Under the pieces are notes generated by a model. It saw only the letters and a list, made by a program, of their open reading frames with translations, did not search any database and was not told the DNA's origin. From positions 2,283,405-2,347,404 of the forward strand of contig NZ_CP093397.1 of assembly GCF_029027585.1 (NCBI RefSeq): a DNA stretch of 64,000 nt. Direction: 5' to 3'. The stretch's first letter is position 1, and each line of letters begins with the position of its first letter. This DNA comes from Sulfurimonas sp. GTDB taxonomy: Bacteria > Campylobacterota > Campylobacteria > Campylobacterales > Sulfurimonadaceae. Below are positions 1 through 6,312 of this stretch, in pieces. The position numbers and the translations under genes are program-made.

Positions 1-387
1 CATTTGTGCGAATGCACTCAACAGAGTTAAATACATAGTCGTGAGAGGGTCTGATTTGTTGGGGTCAATTATAATCTTATCTCGTAATATATTGAGTGTT
101 ACAGATTTTTCTTTTAATGTTTCGATAATTCCTAAAACCTCTTTAGTATTTCTTCCAAGTCTATCCAACTTGCTTATATATAAATAATCTCCATGATTTA
201 ACTTTTCTAAAAGTTTGTCTATGTCTCGTTCTTTTTTAGTTTTACGAGTTGAAGATACAACCTCGTAAATTTCTTCAAATTGGAATTTATTAGTGTGAGC
301 ATATTCTAATAAAAAATGTGTTTGTTTAGATACTTCTTGTGATTGTGTGCTTACTCTACAGTAGCCATAATATTTGATTTTTTGCAT
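1..387 (-). CDS. Serine site-specific recombinase (resolvase/invertase type), C-terminus beyond the window
   Basis: The reverse-strand frame is open for 129 codons from the ATG at 387 to base 1, so the gene is cut by the window edge. The N-terminus carries YYGYCRVST with the expected nucleophilic serine at residue 13. Further on are KLDRLGRN, matching the arginine-bearing RLGR motif of the catalytic domain, and LTLLSAFAQ near the end of that domain. This family cuts and rejoins DNA through a phosphoserine link and acts as resolvase, invertase or transposase. The DNA-binding C-terminus is not visible, so the subgroup cannot be set. It is divergent from the HUH protein at 576, which suggests one mobile element. 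Confidence 0.88.
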   Translation of the reverse strand, partial: MQKIKYYGYCRVSTQSQEVSKQTHFLLEYAHTNKFQFEEIYEVVSSTRKTKKERDIDKLLEKLNHGDYLYISKLDRLGRNTKEVLGIIETLKEKSVTLNILRDKIIIDPNKSDPLTTMYLTLLSAFAQM

Positions 388-478
388 GATAATTACCTCG
401 TTTTAATTTAATACCTTAATTTTATCTTAATTAAATCATTTAATGTTATTTATTCCATAGGTCTTCTTATTGCAGAAT

Positions 479-500
479 AGACGGACTTTGACGGTCGTCT
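479..500. repeat. Hairpin between recombinase and Rep-like gene; possible replication nick site or operator
   Basis: Arms AGACGGAC (479-486) and GTCGTCT (494-500) pair with one bulged base around a seven-base loop. It is the only clear dyad in the 188 bp between the divergent genes. HUH proteins often nick a hairpin close to their own gene, so it is a candidate origin. An operator or a terminator-like stem is equally possible. Confidence 0.35.
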
Positions 501-575
501 AAATTAGCTCACAGGATTTTTTCCATTTTATATATTAAACTTTTCTTAAATTAAAATAAATTTAAGGTTTCTGAA

Positions 576-1409
576 ATGGCTGAACTCTCACAATGGTATA
601 AATCATATATCAATCGGATTAGAATTAAAAATAAGAGAGTATGGTCTAATTACTTGTTTATGTGCGATAGAAACAAGGATAATGAAAAAGCACTTATTAC
701 ATTCACTACTCCAAAAAAAGAAGCCTATTACAAGCTATTACACATTCAAGAGATAAAGAGATACTTTTCAAAGCTATTAAGCAATTTAAAAATAGATATA
801 GATAAATTTGCAGTAATCGAATTAGGTCAAAGTATGAACAATCCTCACTTACATGTACAACTGTTTTACAATGACAAAGATTTAAAAAGAATTCAAAAAG
901 CATATATTAAAACACTTGTTAAATTTAATCTACATGAAAAACTATGTGCATTTACAACAACAGATAAAACTAAAACACATATTAAATACTTCTCATATAT
1001 TTTAAAAGAGTTTGGAATGCAGTTATCCGATAACGAACTTATGGACTTAGACATGGCAAGAAAGAGGCTCAGAGTTGAAGAAAATAGAAATATGCAATTT
1101 ATCTCTCACTCTCATAATTTACTCCCTCATACCGTTTATAAGTATCTGTATCACAAGAAAAATATCAACTACTCTAAGGCTGACTTTTTTTATCATGAAA
1201 ATTATTTGAATGTGAAAAAAAGTAAGAACACTAAAGGCTTTAAAATTCAATGGACTATTAAGCCTATACTAGAGGTTTTACTCTATCTATTCTTACCCTC
1301 TGAAAATGTACAAATACGACAAAAGATAGAATATAATAACAAGAGTAATAAGAAAGGTGCATTTAGCTCATTTTACATGGCTTTTTATACTAATTATGGG
1401 TTTACTTAA
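576..1409 (+). CDS. Rep-like HUH endonuclease (rolling-circle replication or mobilisation protein)
   Basis: 277 aa. NNPHLHVQLFY (around residues 88-98) fits the His-hydrophobic-His metal site of HUH endonucleases, and HIKYFSYILKEFG (around residues 136-148) resembles the motif carrying the catalytic tyrosine, with two Tyr three residues apart. The length suits small plasmid, filamentous phage or element Rep proteins rather than the shorter IS200/IS605 transposases. AAGG lies about nine bases before the ATG. The C-terminal third is basic and I recognise no helicase domain. The gene is divergent from a serine recombinase and convergent with the small-protein cassette. The call rests on motifs only; the exact family is unknown. 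Confidence 0.6.
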   Translation: MAELSQWYKSYINRIRIKNKRVWSNYLFMCDRNKDNEKALITFTTPKKEAYYKLLHIQEIKRYFSKLLSNLKIDIDKFAVIELGQSMNNPHLHVQLFYNDKDLKRIQKAYIKTLVKFNLHEKLCAFTTTDKTKTHIKYFSYILKEFGMQLSDNELMDLDMARKRLRVEENRNMQFISHSHNLLPHTVYKYLYHKKNINYSKADFFYHENYLNVKKSKNTKGFKIQWTIKPILEVLLYLFLPSENVQIRQKIEYNNKSNKKGAFSSFYMAFYTNYGFT

Positions 1410-1431
1410 AGGTAGCTTAGAAATAAACTAT

Positions 1432-1572
1432 TTATTTTCCTTTTGAACCACTTTTGGAACTTGAACTTGTTCCTTTTGTTTTTTGATTGCCATTTGAAGA
1501 TTTAAACAAACCACTTGAACTACTCTGAGGCTTGCTATCAGGGACATGAATTGTCGTTATTTTTTTTGACAT
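1432..1572 (-). CDS. Small Ser/Lys/Gly-rich protein with SxSGL motif, copy 1 (last in cassette)
   Basis: 46 aa, no recognised family. It starts MSKKITTIHVPD, carries SSSSGLFKSSNGNQKTKG in the middle and ends SKSGSKGK. There is no signal peptide, membrane helix or cysteine, and composition suggests disorder. Its ATG directly abuts the stop of copy 2 (TAA then ATG), and the ribosome-binding site AAAGGAAAA lies in the last codons of copy 2. NGNQKTKG aligns with QGNQKTKA of copy 2, so the two are recent duplicates. It is last in the cassette and convergent with the Rep-like gene 22 bp away. Function unknown. Confidence 0.6.
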   Translation of the reverse strand: MSKKITTIHVPDSKPQSSSSGLFKSSNGNQKTKGTSSSSKSGSKGK

Positions 1573-1719
1573 TTATTTTCCTTTTGAGTCACTTTTTATA
1601 TTTGAGCTTACTGCTTTTGTTTTTTGATTACCTTGTGAAGATCTTACTAAACCACTTGCACTGTTAGCAATATGTTTACCTGGAACCTTTGTATGAATAA
1701 GTGTTGTTTTCTCTGACAT
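1573..1719 (-). CDS. Small Ser/Lys-rich protein with SxSGL motif, copy 2
   Basis: 48 aa, no recognised family. It starts MSEKTTLIHTKVPG, contains NSASGLVRSSQGNQKTKA and ends IKSDSKGK. The layout matches copy 1: a short variable head with an IH pair, the SxSGL block, then a basic Ser-rich tail. The start abuts the stop of copy 3, and the AAAGGAAAA ribosome-binding site lies inside the final Lys-Gly-Lys codons of copy 3, so translation is probably coupled. There is no export signal. Conservation among copies at this length argues that the frame is real. Function unknown. Confidence 0.6.
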   Translation of the reverse strand: MSEKTTLIHTKVPGKHIANSASGLVRSSQGNQKTKAVSSNIKSDSKGK

Positions 1720-1920
1720 TTATTTTCCTTTTGAACTAGTATTTGTTTGAGTATTTGTGCTTGAAGATTGGCTACTACTAAATAAACCCGAAGCACTTCT
1801 TTCATTGTTGCCCTTTGAACTACTTACTGTTTGAGAAGACTTTAATAAGCCACTGACACTATCTTGAGCAACAGCAATCTGACTATTACTCTGTGTATTA
1901 CCTTTAGATTGATTTGACAT
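1720..1920 (-). CDS. Small Ser/Asn/Gln-rich protein with two SxSGL motifs, copy 3
   Basis: 66 aa, no recognised family. It holds two motif copies, DSVSGLLKSSQ and RSASGLFSSSQ, about 21 residues apart, and ends TNTSSKGK like copies 1 and 2. It therefore looks like an internal duplication of the unit seen once in its neighbours. The start lies one base after the stop of the membrane protein, with AAAGGAAG covering that gene's last codons as ribosome-binding site. Composition is almost entirely Ser, Asn, Gln, Thr, Lys and Gly, so it is probably disordered. No signal peptide or cysteine. Function unknown. Confidence 0.6.
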   Translation of the reverse strand: MSNQSKGNTQSNSQIAVAQDSVSGLLKSSQTVSSSKGNNERSASGLFSSSQSSSTNTQTNTSSKGK

Positions 1921-1921
1921 T

Positions 1922-2092
1922 TTAACTTCCTTTTTTATTTGAATTATTAGAATCTTGTTTACTCTTAGTGGCTTTATTGACTGTAACAGTTTTAGTCACT
2001 TTAGAAGCTGGAACTAATCCACTTGCACTTTCAATACCATAGGATAAATTATCAGTTATGCTAATAGTATCTTCTGTTTTTTTATTTGACAT
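1922..2092 (-). other. Internal start inside the membrane protein giving a free 56-aa SxSGL protein
   Basis: An in-frame ATG at 2092 begins MSNKKTEDTISITDN, preceded by AAGGAAAACAAT, a better ribosome-binding site than that of the full-length gene. The product would start MS and match the size and layout of the other three small proteins. The membrane protein may thus be an in-frame fusion of two genes, with both long and short forms made. Only the sequence pattern supports this. Confidence 0.45.
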
Positions 2093-2659
2093 ATTGTTTT
2101 CCTTGTTTGGAGTGTTGATTACACTATCTTTTTTATACTCTAAAATATTTTTATTAGCTGTAATCATAACAATAAAAAATGCAGATATTAAAATTGAAAT
2201 AAAAAATATCTTTTTCGCACATTTATCAAATTTCTTCATTTTAGTGTCTAGCAAAGATAATTTTAATTCTAATTTATTTTGTTCAACATTACCTTTTATA
2301 TTGAACGAAATAATTGATTTATAGTAATCAGTGTTCAATTTCAATATTTCTAATAAAAGATATATTGTATATGAAAATCCACTTACAGCTAATAAAAAAG
2401 CTAAAAATGTAAAACCATAGAAGAAATCATTTTTAAAGGAATAATCATTTATTAAAAAAGCTAAAAGAAATCCAATACTTCCAACAGATAGACTTAACAA
2501 CCTTTTGTCAAGTTCTGCATTATTTTCAATAAAGGCAGATAATACAACTTTATGCAGTTCTTCTGCACGAAATTGTTCTTCTGATTTAATATTCGCTTCT
2601 AAAAGTTTAATAAATTTATCTTCCAATTCTTTATCCAATTTTAAATCTAAGATTTTCAT
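1922..2659 (-). CDS. Membrane protein with three predicted helices and a C-terminal SxSGL tail
   Basis: 245 aa, family not recognised. An N-terminal charged, helical region (about 1-50) is followed by hydrophobic segments at roughly 55-72, 78-103 and 149-168, then a soluble tail from about 185 containing GIESASGLVPASK and ending NNSNKKGS. The tail matches the small proteins encoded downstream, so this looks like a membrane anchor fused to one copy of the unit. No good ribosome-binding site precedes the ATG at 2659; a TATAAT-like box sits only three bases upstream, so the start is uncertain. It is first in a four-gene cassette with near-zero spacing. A role in displaying or handling the small proteins is inference only. 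Confidence 0.6.
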   Translation of the reverse strand: MKILDLKLDKELEDKFIKLLEANIKSEEQFRAEELHKVVLSAFIENNAELDKRLLSLSVGSIGFLLAFLINDYSFKNDFFYGFTFLAFLLAVSGFSYTIYLLLEILKLNTDYYKSIISFNIKGNVEQNKLELKLSLLDTKMKKFDKCAKKIFFISILISAFFIVMITANKNILEYKKDSVINTPNKENNMSNKKTEDTISITDNLSYGIESASGLVPASKVTKTVTVNKATKSKQDSNNSNKKGS

Positions 2660-2967
2660 ATATTATACTAAAATTTATTAAAAGCTTAAAAAAATATGTC
2701 AAATTGTCATGGTTTTTAAAAAAGAAATGAATTAAGAAAGATTTTGATACACTATTGATACACAAAAACAATACAAGGTTTCCAACGGATTCACTTTGTA
2801 AAGTCCTACTGCAAGGTAGTTAAGTTTTAAAAATTAGATTTCAGAAACATTGCAAATTCTAGTAATACACTCATTTTTATCTCTTTTTTTTAGAGATTAT
2901 ACAAAAATTTAATTAATAAAGTTTTGTTTTTGTATAATAAATATATAAATTAATACTAGGAAAAAAA
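2660..2967. other. AT-rich gap between accessory cassette and cytochrome gene
   Basis: About 308 bp without a supportable gene. The left part would hold the promoter of the small-protein cassette. The middle (2775-2830) is less AT-rich and contains a short stem CTAC/GTAG near 2806-2819. A 6-bp dyad ATCTCT/AGAGAT flanks a T-run near 2879-2897. The right end holds the cytochrome promoter. It may contain the right edge of the mobile segment, but I see no tRNA and no convincing attachment repeat. Confidence 0.4.
2933..2938 (+). promoter_or_regulatory. -10 box of the cytochrome c gene
   Basis: TATAAT in a T-rich stretch (TTTTTGTATAAT), 29 bp before the ATG at 2968. T-rich upstream sequence in place of a clear -35 is usual for sigma-70 promoters of this group. 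AGGAAA serves as ribosome-binding site. Confidence 0.55.
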
Positions 2968-3252
2968 ATGAAAAAATTAAGTTTACTTTTAATGGCATTA
3001 TCTTTAAGTTCAGTACTTATGGCAGATGCTTATAAAGGCTGTGTAGTTTGTCATGGTAAAGCTGGAGAGAGAGCAGCTCTTGGTGGTAAAAGTAAGGTAA
3101 TTAAAGATATGACTAAAGCAGATATCGTTGCATCTATGAAAGGTTACCAAGATGGTACATATGGAGGAGCTATGAAAGCAATGATGGTTGAACATTCAAA
3201 AAATTTATCAGAAGCTGATATAAATGCAATTGCTGAGAAAATTGGAAAATAA
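2968..3252 (+). CDS. Small periplasmic c-type cytochrome (cytochrome c-553 like)
   Basis: 94 aa. A signal peptide of about 19 residues (MKKLSLLLMALSLSSVLMA) ends before DAYKGCVVCHG, the CxxCH haem c site. A single haem motif, a Met-rich segment (GAMKAMMVEH) able to supply the axial Met, and a C-terminal helix (NLSEADINAIAEKIGK) fit class I monohaem cytochromes that shuttle electrons in the periplasm. Length is normal. It has its own -10 box and is followed by a strong hairpin, so it is monocistronic. Which respiratory partners it serves cannot be told from this window. Confidence 0.87.
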   Translation: MKKLSLLLMALSLSSVLMADAYKGCVVCHGKAGERAALGGKSKVIKDMTKADIVASMKGYQDGTYGGAMKAMMVEHSKNLSEADINAIAEKIGK

Positions 3253-3265
3253 TTTGTAAAGAAAA

Positions 3266-3291
3266 ATTTCCACCTCAAGTAAGGTGGAAAT
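3266..3291. terminator. Hairpin terminator shared by cytochrome and FabL-like genes
   Basis: A perfect 9-bp stem (ATTTCCACC at 3266-3274, GGTGGAAAT at 3283-3291) with an eight-base loop. It sits between the convergent cytochrome gene and reductase, with AT-rich sequence on both sides, as expected for a bidirectional intrinsic terminator. Confidence 0.7.
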
Positions 3292-3301
3292 CATTTATAG
3301 T

Positions 3302-4088
3302 TTATTTAAAAGAAGTTCCACCATCTACGACGATGATTTGTCCTGTTAACCAAGAAGATGCTTCGTTGTTACATAGAAAAAGACAAGCACCTGTTAAGTC
3401 CGTTGGGTTACCCATACGACTAAGTGGAGAGCGTTTTTACAACTTCTGATTTTACTTCTTCATAATTTGGAAATGCTTTTAGAGCATCTGTATCGATTGG
3501 ACCACCACTTACAGCATTTACACGAATTCCTTTTTCACCAAGTTCAGTGGCAGCATATTTTATCATTGTTTCTATGGCTGCTTTGTTTGTTGCATGACCA
3601 GAATAGTTTGGAGTATAAACAAGGTTACCAGTTGAACTCATAGAGATTATAGAACCACCACCAGTTAACTCCATTCTTTTTGCAGCTTCTTGTGCGCCAA
3701 CAACAAAGGCACTAACAGTTGCTGTATAGATATTTGTCAAACCTTTTGGTTTAAGACGCATAAATGGAGCAAAACCACCAACAACAGAACGACCAGAAAT
3801 AATAGCATTTGAAATGAAAAAGTCTAATCTATCAAAATCTTCATCAAATTCTTTGTAAACATCTTTATAAGTTAAAGGTTCTAAAATATCTAGCTTATAT
3901 GCTTTTGATTTTATGCCATATTTACTCTGGATATCTTCAATTATTTCACTTGCTATCTCTGCGTTTGAAGCGTAAGTAAACGCAACATCACAGCCTTTTG
4001 CTGCAAAGGCATAAACCATAGCTTTACCGATACCACGAGTTCCACCACTAATAAATAAAACTTTTCCAGTCATTGTTTTTTCAGCCAT
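3302..4088 (-). pseudogene. FabL-like enoyl-ACP reductase (SDR family), frameshifted near the 3' end
   Basis: Short-chain dehydrogenase resembling FabL, which reduces enoyl-ACP with NADPH in fatty acid synthesis. Visible are the nucleotide site SGGTRGIGKA, the active-site pair YSGHATNK (Tyr-x6-Lys) and NAVSGGPIDTDALKAFPN, closely like Bacillus FabL. The uninterrupted frame stops at 3420 after 222 aa. The next frame continues SPLSRMGNPTDLTG, GQIIVVDGGTSF and a stop at 3302, the normal family C-terminus. One extra T in the run at 3434-3438 accounts for the break, and removing it gives about 261 aa. True mutation or sequencing error cannot be separated here. It lies two bases downstream of the restored dapA end, with AAGGACT as ribosome-binding site. 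A related SDR function is possible. Confidence 0.75.
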
Positions 4089-4106
4089 TCTTAAAGTCCT
4101 TTGATG

Positions 4107-4985
4107 TCATAATTTTTCATAACTTCTTCTATTTTTTTTCATATTTTGTACACTTGGAGGTACAAGAGGAAGTCTGTATTCTAGTGTATCTATTAGACCT
4201 GCTATATACATAGCTGCTTTTATAGGAACAGGGTTTGATTCACAAAACATTACAGAGTTAAGAGGATATAGTTTATCGTTAATCGCTTTTGCTCCTGCAA
4301 AATCTCCAGCCAGTGCAAGTCTTACTAACTCACTTTTTAAATCAGGCATAAGATTTGATGTTACCGAAGTGATTCCAGCTCCACCATTTGCTAAAATAGG
4401 AAAGTCAATAGCATCATCTCCAGAAAATACTTTAAGCTCAGGACAACGAGAAAGAAGCTCAACTGTACGCTCTAGTGAACCTGTTGCTTCTTTTACACCA
4501 TAGATATTTTTCACATCATTAAAAAGACGGATAGTTGTATCTGCTGATATATCTATACTTGTTCTTCCTGGTACATTATAAAGCATAAAAGGTAAGTCAG
4601 AAACTGAATCTGCTATGGTTTTATAGTGTTGGTAAAGACCTTCTTGAGATGGTTTAACATAGTAAGGACTCACTGAAAATATAGCATCTACACCACATTT
4701 TTGAGCACGCTTTGCCATAGTTACTGCTTCTGCTGTTGAGTTACTACCAGCACCTGCTAATACTTTAGTATTTGTACCTTTACAAACTTCAACTGCAATT
4801 TCCATACATCTGATATCTTCATCACTTGTAAGAGTTGCACTCTCACCCGTCGTTCCAACTGGACATACTGCATCCATACCGTTGTTTATTTGTCTTGTAA
4901 TTAAAGCAGCATAAGACTGCTCATCTAGTTTTCCATTTTTAAACGGAGTAATTAGTGCCGTTGAAGAACCTGTTACTATATTCAT
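4107..4985 (-). CDS. dapA: 4-hydroxy-tetrahydrodipicolinate synthase
   Basis: 292 aa as read. Condenses pyruvate with aspartate semialdehyde in lysine and diaminopimelate synthesis. Seen are TALITPF, the pyruvate loop GTTGESATL, the LYNVPGRT segment with the active-site tyrosine, and GVKEATGSLER with the Schiff-base lysine. The last 13 codons look wrong: at a run of eight T (4132-4139) the frame changes, and removing one T gives NMKKIEEVMKNYDIKGL ending at 4091, a more natural C-terminus two bases before the FabL-like start. The core is complete, so the protein is probably functional either way. A TATAAT box (5017-5022) and AAGGAGC precede the ATG. Confidence 0.95.
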   Translation of the reverse strand: MNIVTGSSTALITPFKNGKLDEQSYAALITRQINNGMDAVCPVGTTGESATLTSDEDIRCMEIAVEVCKGTNTKVLAGAGSNSTAEAVTMAKRAQKCGVDAIFSVSPYYVKPSQEGLYQHYKTIADSVSDLPFMLYNVPGRTSIDISADTTIRLFNDVKNIYGVKEATGSLERTVELLSRCPELKVFSGDDAIDFPILANGGAGITSVTSNLMPDLKSELVRLALAGDFAGAKAINDKLYPLNSVMFCESNPVPIKAAMYIAGLIDTLEYRLPLVPPSVQNMKKNRRSYEKL

Positions 4986-5016
4986 CTGTTTAGCTCCTTA
5001 TGATTATTTATTCGCA

Positions 5017-5022
5017 ATTATA
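5017..5022 (-). promoter_or_regulatory. -10 box of dapA
   Basis: On the minus strand TTTTTTGATATAATTGC contains TATAAT 32 bp before the dapA ATG. AAGGAGC (4993-4999) is a strong ribosome-binding site. It lies just past the 3' end of the helix-turn-helix gene, so dapA and the FabL-like gene probably form a separate transcript. Confidence 0.5.
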
Positions 5023-5039
5023 TCAAAAAAGTGCTAATT

Positions 5040-5489
5040 TTATGCTAGAAATTTATCAAAATAGAGTTCTATTTTATCTTTTGAGTAAGAACTCTCTTTT
5101 TCTCTAATGCGGTAAACTTTTTTATAAAAGATATATTTTTCTATAATATTCATCGTATGAAATTTATCATAGATGCTAAGTAAAAAGTCACTTTTTATAG
5201 ATAAATTTTTTGATTCAAGAGTTATGAAAATTTTATGAAAATCATCTATTTCTTTGATTGTGTGAGGGTTAATGTCTGAGTTTATAATGTAGTGAATTTC
5301 TTCAACACTAAAATTTTTTGACATAGTTTTAGCATAATAATCAAGAAGTAAGTTTATCTCTTGGTTTCTCTCTTTGTTGTAGTCTGCATGTTTTAGGTAG
5401 GAGTAAAGATCTGGTTTACTTTTTTGCCAATTATAAAGAGTGTTTACTTGAACTTCAAACCTTTGGCTTATCTCTCTGTTATTTAGCAT
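5040..5489 (-). CDS. Unrecognised protein with N-terminal helix-turn-helix, last gene of the ior-paaK operon
   Basis: 149 aa. The N-terminus MLNNREISQRFEVQVNTLYNWQKSKPDLYSYL reads as a helix-turn-helix of transposase/regulator type (REISQRFEVQVNTLYNWQ). The rest is helical and charged with no recognised domain. Its ATG (5489) directly abuts the TAG of the thioesterase gene (5490-5492), so it is translated with the aromatic-acid operon. It could be a local regulator, but nothing in the sequence fixes its DNA target. Similar short proteins occur as hypothetical proteins in this group, as far as I recall. Confidence 0.5.
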   Translation of the reverse strand: MLNNREISQRFEVQVNTLYNWQKSKPDLYSYLKHADYNKERNQEINLLLDYYAKTMSKNFSVEEIHYIINSDINPHTIKEIDDFHKIFITLESKNLSIKSDFLLSIYDKFHTMNIIEKYIFYKKVYRIREKESSYSKDKIELYFDKFLA

Positions 5490-5888
5490 CTAGTCTTTCT
5501 TTACTAAGATATGATAAGTAGCAGTACAGTACGCTACCATTGTATCTTTAGCAAAGAGTTCGATAGTTGTAAAAACAGTTCTCTTACTCTTGTTTACAAC
5601 TCTTGCCTCAGCAGTTAGAACTTGTTCTCTTGCAGGTTTCAAGTAGTTTATTTTAAGTTCAATAGTAACAGCCGTTTGTTCTTTTTCTAAAGCAGAAACA
5701 GCAGCATACCAACCACAGTGGTCAGCTAAAGTAGCGATAGCACCACCATGAACTACACCAAAGTGCTGTTTATGATGTTGTTTTACATCAAAACCAAGTT
5801 GAGCGTAACCATCACCTAAATCAAGGACTTCACCACCAATATACTTTAAAAAGTCTATCTCTTCTTTATCAATTTCTTTAGTATCCAT
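5490..5888 (-). CDS. PaaI-type hotdog-fold acyl-CoA thioesterase
   Basis: 132 aa, normal for single hotdog thioesterases. HFGVVHGGAIATLADHCGWYAA carries the HGG loop and active-site helix of the PaaI/YbdB branch, followed by the strands VTIELKINYLKPAREQVLTAEARV. These enzymes hydrolyse acyl- or aryl-CoA thioesters. It sits downstream of paaK and the ACT gene and overlaps the ACT stop by one base, so release of arylacetyl-CoA or a related ester is the likely role. Substrate inferred from context only. Confidence 0.85.
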   Translation of the reverse strand: MDTKEIDKEEIDFLKYIGGEVLDLGDGYAQLGFDVKQHHKQHFGVVHGGAIATLADHCGWYAAVSALEKEQTAVTIELKINYLKPAREQVLTAEARVVNKSKRTVFTTIELFAKDTMVAYCTATYHILVKKD

Positions 5889-6311
5889 TATACCTCGCTA
5901 AGTAGATTTACACCATTGTTTTGAAGTGTTTTTATCGCGTGTTTTAGCTCTTTGTCTATAACTTTAAAGATAAACGCACCGATTTTGGCATTTGACAAAG
6001 TGTAAGTATATTCTATGTTTATGTTTTCTTTTGCAAGTGCCTTTATAACACTATTGAAACTACCAACATGGTCACTTATTTCAACTGCAAAAACATCAGT
6101 AAATCGAGAAGAAAATCCTTCTTTTTCTAAAACTGTTTTTGCTTTTTCATTGTCATCTACGATTAGCCTAAGTATACCAAAATCACTGGCATCTGAAAGG
6201 TTAATCGAATGAATTGATATATTATTGGATGCTAAGAGTGTAGTTTATATCACTTAACTCACCTTTTTTATTTTCTACAAAGATAGATAGTTGTTTTATG
6301 ATGTTTGACAT
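5888..6311 (-). pseudogene. Tandem ACT-domain protein, frameshifted
   Basis: Two ACT domains, which usually bind amino acids. The first begins MSNIIKQLSIFVENKKGELSDI; after the break it continues ASNNISIHSINLSDASDFGILRL, and the second domain runs FAVEISDHVGSFNSVIKAL. The frame stops within about 30 codons of the ATG because one extra base lies near 6233-6236; joining the frames gives about 140 aa, the usual size. ACT proteins like this are commonly found next to indolepyruvate oxidoreductase and phenylacetate-CoA ligase genes. It begins one base after the paaK stop in transcription order and overlaps the thioesterase by one base. Probable role: sensing an aromatic amino acid. Confidence 0.75.
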
Positions 6312-6312
6312 T

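Noticed and set aside
706..903. Open frames opposite or inside known genes (for example 706-903 minus, 62344-62970 minus, 16052-16459 plus)
   Set aside because: They are shadows of well-supported genes, lack ribosome-binding sites and show no recognisable protein.
1432..2659. Small proteins as bacteriocin or RiPP precursors
   Set aside because: No leader with GG cleavage site, no cysteines and no modification or export genes are visible; kept only as an unknown family.
560..2790. Short direct repeat AAGGTTTC near 563 and 2777 as element boundaries
   Set aside because: Only eight bases in AT-rich DNA, no longer match around it, and one copy lies in the Rep-like ribosome-binding region; not enough for attachment sites.
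2765..2860. Possible tRNA or attachment-site relic
   Set aside because: No cloverleaf could be drawn and no T-loop consensus was found.
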